This document shows positions 17,373 through 25,492 of a stretch of 64,000 nt of DNA, one piece after another (the first letter of the stretch is position 1; every line of letters begins with the position of its first letter). The notes under the pieces are model-generated. The model was given only the letters and a program-made list of their open reading frames with translations, had not been told where the DNA came from and searched no databases. Source of the DNA: Methylotenera_A sp031422335. GTDB taxonomy: Bacteria; Pseudomonadota; Gammaproteobacteria; Burkholderiales; Methylophilaceae. The stretch is taken from assembly GCA_031422335.1 (NCBI GenBank), contig JANOQW010000015.1, positions 1-64,000 on the forward strand, in the 5' to 3' direction. Position numbers and translations under genes: made by a program.

Positions 17373-19526
17373 CTATTTTTTACTGCCGTTCTTTTTTAGC
17401 CAAGTTTCCATCTCTTTGGCCTCAATCGGTGGTGAGTAAAAATAGCCTTGCACATTTTTACAGCCGCTTGCCGATAATATATCTGCCTGCATTTGGTTTT
17501 CTACACCCTCACCCACCAACTGCAAGCCTAATGCGTCACCTAGCGCCACAATGGCTTTTACAATGACGCGATCCTCAGCGCTATTCACCAAACCATCTAC
17601 AAAGCTACGGTCAATTTTTACTTCATCTACCTGCCAACGTTTTAGGTAAAGCAAGGATGAATGACCCATGCCAAAATCATCTAAAGAGATACTAAAACCT
17701 GCCTCTTTAATTTGGCGCATGTTTTTCTTAACGGTGTCGCCTTCCTCTAGCAGTGCATGTTCGGTAATTTCTACACAGATCATGCTGGGTTCTAAACCAT
17801 ATTTAGCAGTCGTGCTAATTAATGTTTTTACCAATGTTTGTGAGCGTAAATGCCGTGCCGAAATATTGATAGAAACTCGCGGCACGTCAAAACCTTTGTC
17901 TAACCAAGCCCGTATTTGCTTACACGCTGCATCGGTGACAAACTCACCAATTTGGTTAATGAGCGCCGATTGCTCGGCAATTTTGATAAACTCCAGTGGC
18001 GGAATTAAACCGCGCTCAGGATGACGCCAACGCAGTAGCACTTCCATGCCAGTGAGTTGATTTTTGCTATTTTCTAACTGCGGTTGATACACCACAAAAA
18101 ACTGCTCATTGGCAAACGCATGCCGAATACCGTTTTCCATATCCAACCACTGGTGCGCAATAAAATTAAGGTTGCTGGTATAAAACTCAAAATCATTGCG
18201 GCCGTTTTGCTTAGCGCGATACATGGCTAAATCTGCATACACCATCAGCGTTTGTGGGTCGGTCGTATCATCTGGGTAAACACTCACGCCAATACTAGTA
18301 GTGCAATAAACTTTTTGCTGTTCAATTTCAAAGGGCACCGAAAAAGCGGTAATAATATCGCGCACTAACCTGTGGCCATCTTGCGGCGAAGCGCCTTCCA
18401 TCACCATGACAAACTCGTCACCACCCAGCCGACACAACGCATCAGTAGCGCGGGCTTTTTCACTGATTCTTTTGGTGGCCATAATCAGCAATTGATCACC
18501 CGCCTCGTGGCCGAGCGTGTCATTCACCAACTTAAATTTATCTAAATCAAAAAATAACAATAAAACCTGCGTAGAGGTACGCTCTGCTTTTGTAATGGCG
18601 TGCTCTAATCTTTGTCTGAACAAACTACGATTAGGCAAGCCAGTTAAATCATCGTGCGAGGCTAAAAACTCTACTTTGCGGTTGAGTGCCACCATCTCGC
18701 TGACATCGCGCCCCACGCCTCGGTAACCAATAAAATTGCCGTTTAGCTCAAATATCGGTTTACCAGACACACGCAAATACACCAGTTTGCCTTGCTCATC
18801 AGTAAAATGCACCACATAATCAGCAAAACGCTTGTGCGATTGCAAAGTTTTCAGCATTTCGTTCGAGCTATGGCTATGGCAAGCTTCTGCCAAATCGGTC
18901 AGGCTGTAAAAATTTAAGCCAGCTGGGCCGCCAGTCAGTGCGTTAATTTTGTGCTGCTCATTCGACTCCCAAAACCAATCTGCTGAGGCTTCGGCAAAAT
19001 CTTTAAAGCGCTGCTCACTTTCGGTGAGTTTTATTTTTTCATCATTCAGCTCGACCAGTTTTTTATCTAACTTAGAGCGCACCAAATCTGCATGTTGCTT
19101 ATCTAACTTTAGCGGGCTGCCACGATATAAACCACGATTTTTTGGCCCACGGCCCGCATCTTCCGACTCTAACACCTGCTGAATAACCTCTAGTAAATCT
19201 GGCATTAACATGGGCTTAATTATGAATTTATTAGCCCCTAGCGCAATCGCAAAACGCTCATCTTGCGGCGTAGTATAAGTGGCGGTGTAAAATATAAACG
19301 GTATTTTTTGCAGTGCATGATTCTGCTTTAAAGCACGGCACAAGCCATAGCCATCTAGCTCTGGCATTAAAATATCAGAGATAATCAAATCGACAGGCTC
19401 AACTTGCAAGTAAGATAAGGCTTTTAAGCCGTTATCAAAGCTTGCAACTTCATATCCTTCACTTGCCAGCACATCTTCTAGTAAATGCCTGGAGTTTTCG
19501 TCATCTTCAGCAATTAAAATCTTCAT
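17373..19526 (-). CDS. Response regulator with PAS, GGDEF and EAL domains (c-di-GMP turnover)
   Basis: 717 residues. Domains in order: receiver (1-120, phosphoacceptor Asp51 in IISDILMPELDG), a coiled linker (about 150-170), PAS (about 170-280), GGDEF (about 285-450, intact LGGDEF near 369 with FDLDKFKLVNDTLGH), EAL (about 465-710, EVLLRW with Glu495, NISARHL, EITEHALLEE, SLDDFGMGHSSLLYLKRW, GVEN). Both the cyclase and phosphodiesterase motifs look complete, so net activity cannot be predicted. It is the last gene of a three-gene operon with a histidine kinase and a single-domain receiver, which are the obvious source of phosphoryl groups. Confidence 0.93.
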   Translation of the reverse strand: MKILIAEDDENSRHLLEDVLASEGYEVASFDNGLKALSYLQVEPVDLIISDILMPELDGYGLCRALKQNHALQKIPFIFYTATYTTPQDERFAIALGANKFIIKPMLMPDLLEVIQQVLESEDAGRGPKNRGLYRGSPLKLDKQHADLVRSKLDKKLVELNDEKIKLTESEQRFKDFAEASADWFWESNEQHKINALTGGPAGLNFYSLTDLAEACHSHSSNEMLKTLQSHKRFADYVVHFTDEQGKLVYLRVSGKPIFELNGNFIGYRGVGRDVSEMVALNRKVEFLASHDDLTGLPNRSLFRQRLEHAITKAERTSTQVLLLFFDLDKFKLVNDTLGHEAGDQLLIMATKRISEKARATDALCRLGGDEFVMVMEGASPQDGHRLVRDIITAFSVPFEIEQQKVYCTTSIGVSVYPDDTTDPQTLMVYADLAMYRAKQNGRNDFEFYTSNLNFIAHQWLDMENGIRHAFANEQFFVVYQPQLENSKNQLTGMEVLLRWRHPERGLIPPLEFIKIAEQSALINQIGEFVTDAACKQIRAWLDKGFDVPRVSINISARHLRSQTLVKTLISTTAKYGLEPSMICVEITEHALLEEGDTVKKNMRQIKEAGFSISLDDFGMGHSSLLYLKRWQVDEVKIDRSFVDGLVNSAEDRVIVKAIVALGDALGLQLVGEGVENQMQADILSASGCKNVQGYFYSPPIEAKEMETWLKKNGSKK

Positions 19527-19568
19527 TATTATCTTTCTTTGACCTAATTTTTTGCTTGATTACTTTGC

Positions 19569-19934
19569 TTAATTACTTAGCGCCTGTTCAATTTGTGCCA
19601 CAACCCGCGTTGGATCTATCGGTTTTTCAATATAGGCGGTACAGCCCTCTGCTAACAACTTCTCTTTATCCCCAGCCATGGCATATGAAGTCATGGCAAT
19701 AATTGGCACAGTTGCCCCGACAGGATGCGCACGAATACGTTTTAAAACTTCCAACCCATTAATATCAGGTAATTGTATATCTAAAATAATAAAATCGGGT
19801 GGAATAGTGAGCGCTTGTTGCACACCTTCTAATCCCGTCATAGCAAAACGAGTTTTATAGCCTGCTTGCTCTAAAATAAATCGAATTAACTCTAGATTGT
19901 TATCATTATCTTCAATAATCAGCGCGGTTTTCAT
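19569..19934 (-). CDS. Single-domain response regulator (CheY/DivK-like)
   Basis: 121 residues, receiver domain only. The acid pocket IIEDND and phosphoacceptor Asp52 in ILDIQLPDINGLEV are present, as are the conserved Thr/Ser (AMTSYAM) and Lys (YIEKPI). The sequence style (NLELIRFILEQAGY) is that of DivK-like regulators found beside hybrid or multi-sensor kinases. Its ATG overlaps the kinase stop by 4 bases, so the two are translationally coupled. Having no output domain, it must act by protein contact or as a phosphate sink or shuttle between kinase and the GGDEF-EAL regulator. Confidence 0.93.
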   Translation of the reverse strand: MKTALIIEDNDNNLELIRFILEQAGYKTRFAMTGLEGVQQALTIPPDFIILDIQLPDINGLEVLKRIRAHPVGATVPIIAMTSYAMAGDKEKLLAEGCTAYIEKPIDPTRVVAQIEQALSN

Positions 19935-22198
19935 GGCAATGAATCTTCTAAAATAGAGGTTTGATTTTGCATCACTACTTTTGGCATTTTAATCGGCACG
20001 CGTATCGTAAACACGCTGCCTACACCCAATTGGCTGGTGACAGAAACTTCACCACCCAATAATTGGACCAATATTTTACGGGTTAAATATAAACCCAAAC
20101 CAGTGCCTAAGGTTTTAATTTTTAAATGTGAATCAATGCGTACAAACGGCTTAAACAAATTAGCTAGATCCGCCTCGCCGATACCGATGCCTGTATCTTC
20201 CACCGATACTATCAACTGCTTATCCTTAATGCTTGTGGCAACTTTAACTGTACCCTGCTCACTATATTTTAAGGCATTGCTCACCACATTTAACACCACT
20301 TGATATAGGCGCTTGCGATCGGTTTCAAGCTTAATCTGTGGCGGACAATCAATCATTAAAACTAGCCCTTTATCCTCTGCCAAGTGTTGCACCGCGTGCT
20401 GCACCTCGGTCAACAAAGTCGCAAGCTCAAACTTCTCCACATATACTTGCAAAAAACCAGCCTCAATTTTAGAGATGTCGATAACGTCAGTAATCAACGA
20501 TAACAAATGCTTAGAGGAATGATAAGCGCGTCCAAGTTGATCTTTTTGCTTTAGATTCAATTCTCCCGACATGCCTTGCAGTACCACGCCCAAAAAACCA
20601 ATGATCGAGTTTAATGGCGTACGCAACTCATGCGACATAGAAGCGACAAACATGGATTTAATACGGTCTGCCGATTCAGCCGATTCGCGTGCTTTAATGA
20701 GCGAATTTTGCAACGCTTTTTGAGCCGACACATCATGTGCAATAGCCACTACTTGGTTTTGTCCATTTTCCACATTTTCGACTACTGCACCTAACGAACA
20801 TGCATATTCAATTTTTTCTCCAGCTGCATTTTGTAACACCAGCTCAACATTTTTAAAGTCTCTTCCTTTCATCGCATTCGCTGCAGTTACTATGGCTTTC
20901 TTGCGTGACTCTTCTGAAACAATCAGCTCGATAAAGTTTTTTCCAGCAATACTCGCATCATAACCAGAGGCAGATTGCGCTGCAGGATTAGCATCCACAA
21001 TATCTCCTTTGCTGTTTAAAATTAAGATAGGAATTGGTGCATTTTTGACCACATACTCAAATGTTTTTTGACTTTTTTGTAATAAACTCGTCCGTGCTTG
21101 TACAATTTGCTCTAATTCTTCATTTTGCTTGATGAGTGCCTGCTCTGCCTTACGCCGTCTATCTGTTTCGATTGTTAAACGTGCCAAATCAGCCAATGAG
21201 CCAACAAAACTCTGCTCATCCAACGCCCAGTCGCGTTGACCTCCAACGTGCTCGTGGCAAACAACCCCAATAGTTTCTCCATTTAAACTAATAGTGCCAT
21301 CCAACATTGCACCAATATTATTTTGCTGCAAATAGCCTCGTGTAAACTCTGCAGTAAATGGATCTGTCATGGCATCACTTACCGCAATCACACGATGCGT
21401 AGCTAATTCATTAAAATATTTGGGCAAGTCTTTTGCTTCTAGTAGTGCCCCGCTACTATGCAAGTTCTGAGATTTTGAGTACAAACATAGGCAGTTTAGC
21501 TGCTGATGCGCTTTGTCAAACATCCAAACACTTACGCGATCTACATTAAGTGTTTCTGCAGAAATTTTACTCAGTTGCTTGAAAACTTCTAGTGGGTTTT
21601 GCCAATCTTTGAGCTGATTTTTTGCAAGCGCTGACAGCGCTTCTTGTTGGTTTGCAAGACGCTGTTCACCTTGTACTAATTTACTTAGTGCAGTTTTTTT
21701 GCGCTCAATCCGCTGGTCTAGGTTGCTGATTAAAAATTCAACCTGCTTGCCCCGAATAAATGTACCTAAAAAATAAGCTGAAAGCATCAGCAAGCCTATC
21801 CCTGTGTATTTTATTAAACTTAAGTACTGCTGCTGAATTGGTGACGAATAGAAATAAACCGCTAACAATAACCCAAACAAAGTTGTGCCAACAATTAACC
21901 ACTTTATGTACAGGAGACTATCTGCTTGGGTAGTTATTGGCTGGCCAGCGTGTTCCACTGACCAAAATTTATGTTCTACGCGCTTTTTAAGCTGCTTATC
22001 TAAACCATATAAAATGAATACGATAAAAAGCAACCCGAAAATGACTGGGATAACTTGTATAAATTGATATTGAGGAAATAAGCCATCTTGTGTTGGCAAT
22101 GCGGCAAATGTGCCGTTACTGAAAAAACCAAACAATAAGCCGACTCGCAACGAGAGTAACATTGAACGTTTATGGAGTATTAAGCCCAACAAATTCAA
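19931..22198 (-). CDS. Membrane histidine kinase with GAF and PAS domains
   Basis: 755 residues. The N-terminal region (1-170) has four hydrophobic segments: a signal-anchor at about 12-33, then at 48-66, 98-118 and 129-148. A short coiled coil follows, then GAF (about 190-345), coiled coil, PAS (about 370-495), HisKA with His523 in ASMSHELRTPLN, and HATPase (about 620-735; NVVSNALKYS N box, DTGIGIG, GTGLGLYL). It heads an operon with a receiver and a REC-PAS-GGDEF-EAL protein. The ligand is unknown. Spacing to the upstream haemoglobin gene is 151 bases and includes an AT-rich inverted repeat. Confidence 0.92.
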   Translation of the reverse strand: MNLLGLILHKRSMLLSLRVGLLFGFFSNGTFAALPTQDGLFPQYQFIQVIPVIFGLLFIVFILYGLDKQLKKRVEHKFWSVEHAGQPITTQADSLLYIKWLIVGTTLFGLLLAVYFYSSPIQQQYLSLIKYTGIGLLMLSAYFLGTFIRGKQVEFLISNLDQRIERKKTALSKLVQGEQRLANQQEALSALAKNQLKDWQNPLEVFKQLSKISAETLNVDRVSVWMFDKAHQQLNCLCLYSKSQNLHSSGALLEAKDLPKYFNELATHRVIAVSDAMTDPFTAEFTRGYLQQNNIGAMLDGTISLNGETIGVVCHEHVGGQRDWALDEQSFVGSLADLARLTIETDRRRKAEQALIKQNEELEQIVQARTSLLQKSQKTFEYVVKNAPIPILILNSKGDIVDANPAAQSASGYDASIAGKNFIELIVSEESRKKAIVTAANAMKGRDFKNVELVLQNAAGEKIEYACSLGAVVENVENGQNQVVAIAHDVSAQKALQNSLIKARESAESADRIKSMFVASMSHELRTPLNSIIGFLGVVLQGMSGELNLKQKDQLGRAYHSSKHLLSLITDVIDISKIEAGFLQVYVEKFELATLLTEVQHAVQHLAEDKGLVLMIDCPPQIKLETDRKRLYQVVLNVVSNALKYSEQGTVKVATSIKDKQLIVSVEDTGIGIGEADLANLFKPFVRIDSHLKIKTLGTGLGLYLTRKILVQLLGGEVSVTSQLGVGSVFTIRVPIKMPKVVMQNQTSILEDSLP

Positions 22199-22223
22199 CC
22201 CTTAGTAATTTTAAAGACTAATG

Positions 22224-22272
22224 AATCTTTCTTCTTATTAAAAGCAATACTACCTTAATAATAAGAAAGATT
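22224..22272. repeat. AT-rich inverted repeat upstream of the kinase operon
   Basis: AATCTTTCTTCTTATT (22224-22239) and AATAAGAAAGATT (22260-22272) pair over 13 bp with a 3-base bulge. It lies 26 bases upstream of the kinase ATG. No T-run follows on the transcribed strand, so an operator is as likely as a terminator. Confidence 0.45.
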
Positions 22273-22349
22273 CTTGCTTAATTACCGTCACTATAAAATC
22301 TAAGTATTCACAGAATAAATATTTAAAAAAGGCTTAATCTTAAAGAGCT

Positions 22350-22787
22350 CTAGCCCTCTCGATTACGCATAAAATCTGCCACACCATAAAGCTGCTCGGT
22401 TAATTTTTGCATTAATTTTTCTTCTAAATTCATGCTGTGCATGGCCTTAATCATGCATGCCATCCATTGGTCGCGCTCGGCCTCGCCAATTGAAAATGAC
22501 ATATGCCGCTGGCGCAAGCGTGGATGACCATATCGCTCAATATAAAGCTGTGGCCCGCCTGTCCAACCCGTTAAAAACATAAATAGCTTTTCACGCGACG
22601 AGGTTAAATCGACAGGGTGTAAAGCCAGTATTGGTGCGGCTTCTGGGCTAGCGCTCATGATGTCATAGAAGGTTTCAACCAAATTGCGAATTTTTTCTGC
22701 GCCACCGTTCTCGCCACCTAACAACTGGTAAAAGGTAGATGTACTACTGCCCGCTTCTTGAATTTTATCGAGCATATTTTTAATCAC
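22350..22787 (-). CDS. Truncated haemoglobin, group II (trHbO-like)
   Basis: 145 residues from GTG at 22787; ATG at 22775 (MLDKIQEAG) is an equally good start and neither has a clear ribosome site. A two-over-two globin: FYQLLGGENGGAEKIRNLVETFYDIM, then LTGWTGGPQLYIERYGHPRLRQRHMSFSIGEAERDQWMACM. The proximal His lies in the HPRLRQRHM segment, and the downstream Trp is the group II hallmark. Likely roles are O2/NO binding and nitrosative protection. The gene begins 6 bases after the purT stop, so it is probably translated from the purT mRNA. Confidence 0.9.
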   Translation of the reverse strand: MIKNMLDKIQEAGSSTSTFYQLLGGENGGAEKIRNLVETFYDIMSASPEAAPILALHPVDLTSSREKLFMFLTGWTGGPQLYIERYGHPRLRQRHMSFSIGEAERDQWMACMIKAMHSMNLEEKLMQKLTEQLYGVADFMRNREG

Positions 22788-22793
22788 GGGGGA

Positions 22794-23987
22794 TTAATTG
22801 CTAGGTTTTACCAGGCTCGCTGCCAGTTTGGCACGGCTTCTGGCCTCATCTGTATCTTGGCCTGTGGCTAAGGCCACACCCATACGACGTTTTACAAAGG
22901 ATTGTGGTTTTCCAAATAAACGTACATCGCTGCAAGGCACAGCCAGAGCGGCTTGCAGACCATCATATTTAAGGTTGTTTGACTCAACCCCGCCATAAAT
23001 AACCGCGCTAGCACCTGCTATTGTCATACTGACATCTACTGGCAAACCTAAAATCGCACGCGCATGTAGCTCAAATTCACTCAAACGCTGGCTGCACATC
23101 GTCACCATACCCGTATCATGCGGGCGCGGGCTTACCTCACTAAACCATACTTGGTCGCCTTTTACAAATAACTCCACCCCAAACAAGCCCAGCCCGCCAA
23201 GCGCGTCAGTAATGGTTTTGGCGATATTTTGTGCATTTTTTAACGCAGCTGGCACCATGGCTTGTGGTTGCCAGCTTTCTACGTAATCGCCACTTTTTTG
23301 CACATGGCCGATGGGTTCGCAAAAGTAGGTTTGCGTTTCACCCGTTGCATCTTTAGCGCGTACGGTGAGCAAGGTAATTTCGTAATCAAAATCAATTTGG
23401 CCTTCTACAATTACCACGCCCAAATTGACGCGCCCGCCAGTGGCGGCGTAATCCCATGCTGCTTGTACTTCTGAAACTTGTGTAACGCGCGACTGACCTT
23501 TGCCGCTAGATGACATAGTAGGTTTAATAAAACATGGATAGCCTATACCCGCGTCAATACTGGCTTGCAGCTCAATTGCAGAGCGCGCAAACGCATAAGG
23601 CGAAACAGGTAATTTGAGTTCTTCTGCAGCGAGTCGGCGAATGCCTTCGCGATTCATGGTCAGTTGCACCGCTTTTACAGTGGGAATGACCGTAAAACCT
23701 TCTCGCTCAATCTCCGCCAATGCATCGGTATTCAGCGCTTCAATTTCTGGCACAATTAAATGCGGTTTCTCTATATGAATCAAAGCTTTAAGCGCGACAG
23801 CATCGGTCATGTCAATGGTATAGCTTCTATGCGCTACTTGATGGCCAGGCGCGTTTTCATAGCGATCAACGGCAATCACCTCCACACCAAAACGCTGCAA
23901 AGCAATAATCACCTCTTTACCCAGTTCACCACTGCCCAACAGCATCACTTTGGTGGCAGAAGGTGAAAGTGGTGTGCCTAATATCAT
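22794..23987 (-). CDS. purT: Formate-dependent phosphoribosylglycinamide formyltransferase
   Basis: 397 residues, normal length. An ATP-grasp enzyme that makes formyl-GAR from GAR, formate and ATP in purine synthesis. Family features: MLLGSGELGKEVIIALQRFGVEVIAVDRY at the start, PTMSSSGKGQS nucleotide loop, FGVELFVKGDQVWFSEVSPRPHDTGMVTM metal site, and the GGVES segment near 330. Use of formate rather than formyl-folate suits a methylotroph that generates formate from C1 oxidation (inference). Downstream and nearly abutting is a truncated haemoglobin. Confidence 0.97.
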   Translation of the reverse strand: MILGTPLSPSATKVMLLGSGELGKEVIIALQRFGVEVIAVDRYENAPGHQVAHRSYTIDMTDAVALKALIHIEKPHLIVPEIEALNTDALAEIEREGFTVIPTVKAVQLTMNREGIRRLAAEELKLPVSPYAFARSAIELQASIDAGIGYPCFIKPTMSSSGKGQSRVTQVSEVQAAWDYAATGGRVNLGVVIVEGQIDFDYEITLLTVRAKDATGETQTYFCEPIGHVQKSGDYVESWQPQAMVPAALKNAQNIAKTITDALGGLGLFGVELFVKGDQVWFSEVSPRPHDTGMVTMCSQRLSEFELHARAILGLPVDVSMTIAGASAVIYGGVESNNLKYDGLQAALAVPCSDVRLFGKPQSFVKRRMGVALATGQDTDEARSRAKLAASLVKPSN

Positions 23988-24072
23988 AGAAAAACCTGCG
24001 TGAATGTGCTTATTGAAATTACTGAAATGATAGCATGTGGCACGAGATTTATTGTGCGAACTAACAACTGAA

Positions 24073-25476
24073 TTAAGCTTTAAGGTGGTGTTTATCCATA
24101 CGATAGCGCATGGTCATGCGCGTTATACCCAGTTTGCGCGCTGCCTCAGATACGTTATTATGTGTAGCTTCTAGTGCAGAAAGCAGCATCTGTTTTTCTG
24201 ATGCATCTAGGGTAATTTGTGTTTGCAGATGATGCGTTGATTGTTCAAACTTAACTTCACGCAAAGCTAAATCGGTTGCAGTAATTTGTGTGCTTGTGCT
24301 TAGCAACACCGCGCGGCTAATCTGATGACGTAATTCGCGCACATTGCCAGGCCAACTGTAGTTGCCCAAAGCCTCTAAAGCACTCGCACTAAGTAGATGT
24401 TTGCTCAGTCCGTAGCGCTTTTCGGTGAGCTGCATAAAGTACTTAGCCAGTAGCACTACATCATCGCCACGTTCGCGCAAAGGCGCTAACGCAATCATCA
24501 TTACGTTTAAGCGGTAATACAAATCAGAACGAAATTTTCCTGCATTCACCATCTCGTGCAAATCTCTATTAGTTGCCGCAACAATGCGTGCTGGCACGTT
24601 ACGCTCTTTAGTCGAACCTAAACGACGCACCACGCGGCGCTCTAACACATTCAGCAACTTAGCTTGCAAGGTTAGTGGCAACTCACCAATTTCATCCAAA
24701 AATAAGGTACCGTCTTCTGCAGTTTCAATCAAACCTGCGCGCGCACCAACCGCGCCAGTAAACGCACCTTTTTCATGGCCAAACAACTCAGCTTCTATTA
24801 AATCTGCGGGTAATGATGCGCAGTCAACATGCACAAAAGGCTTGTCATTGTTGGTACTGGCAGCATGTAACAGACGCGCTACCACATCTTTACCAGTGCC
24901 CGTTTCGCCGGCAATAAGCACACTTGGCGGTGCGGCATCGCCTGTTAAGCTGGCAATGCGCGCAACTTGTATGCGCAAACTTTCAATTGCTGGGCTTTCA
25001 CCAATTAAACCTACAGTTTCAGCAGCATATGTATTGCGCTGACGCGAATAATTCAAGCTGGTCTTAAGTGCTGCCATCTTCTCGTTTTTTTGCACGATTA
25101 ACAGTAGCTCTTCTAGATCAATCGGTTTTTTCAAATAATCATTGGCTCCCAATTTAATGGCAGTGACAGCATCACTAAAATCACCATAAGCGGTCATCAC
25201 AATCACCGTCATACCGCCAGCCACTAGCTCTGGCAAGTAGTCCAAGCCATTACCATCTGGCAAGCGCATGTCTAGCAACACAATCTCTGGCTCAAACTGT
25301 TTGGTAATTGCACGACCTTCTTGCAGCGTTTCAGCATGCTCGCAGTCAAACCCGGCTTTTTGCATATGCTTTTGCACCGCACGCGCAAACAAGGTTTCAT
25401 CCTCCACAATCAATATTTTTTTAGCTTGATCGAGGTGTGGAATTTTTACCGCCTTGTCTGTTTGCAGCCTGAGCAA
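24073..25476 (-). CDS. NtrC-family sigma54-dependent response regulator
   Basis: 467 residues from TTG at 25476 (AAAGG 8 bases upstream; no in-frame ATG before the receiver). Receiver with Asp69 (LLDMRLPDGNGL), AAA+ sigma54-interaction domain with Walker A GETGTGKD, the essential GAFTGA loop near 235, Walker B GTLFLDEIGEL, and a C-terminal Fis-type helix-turn-helix (NNVSEAARKLGITRMTMRYRM). It should activate sigma54 promoters when phosphorylated. No histidine kinase is adjacent. It starts 16 bases after the stop of a TonB-dependent receptor gene and is probably in the same transcript. Confidence 0.93.
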   Translation of the reverse strand: MLRLQTDKAVKIPHLDQAKKILIVEDETLFARAVQKHMQKAGFDCEHAETLQEGRAITKQFEPEIVLLDMRLPDGNGLDYLPELVAGGMTVIVMTAYGDFSDAVTAIKLGANDYLKKPIDLEELLLIVQKNEKMAALKTSLNYSRQRNTYAAETVGLIGESPAIESLRIQVARIASLTGDAAPPSVLIAGETGTGKDVVARLLHAASTNNDKPFVHVDCASLPADLIEAELFGHEKGAFTGAVGARAGLIETAEDGTLFLDEIGELPLTLQAKLLNVLERRVVRRLGSTKERNVPARIVAATNRDLHEMVNAGKFRSDLYYRLNVMMIALAPLRERGDDVVLLAKYFMQLTEKRYGLSKHLLSASALEALGNYSWPGNVRELRHQISRAVLLSTSTQITATDLALREVKFEQSTHHLQTQITLDASEKQMLLSALEATHNNVSEAARKLGITRMTMRYRMDKHHLKA

Positions 25477-25492
25477 AATTTGCCTTTAAACC

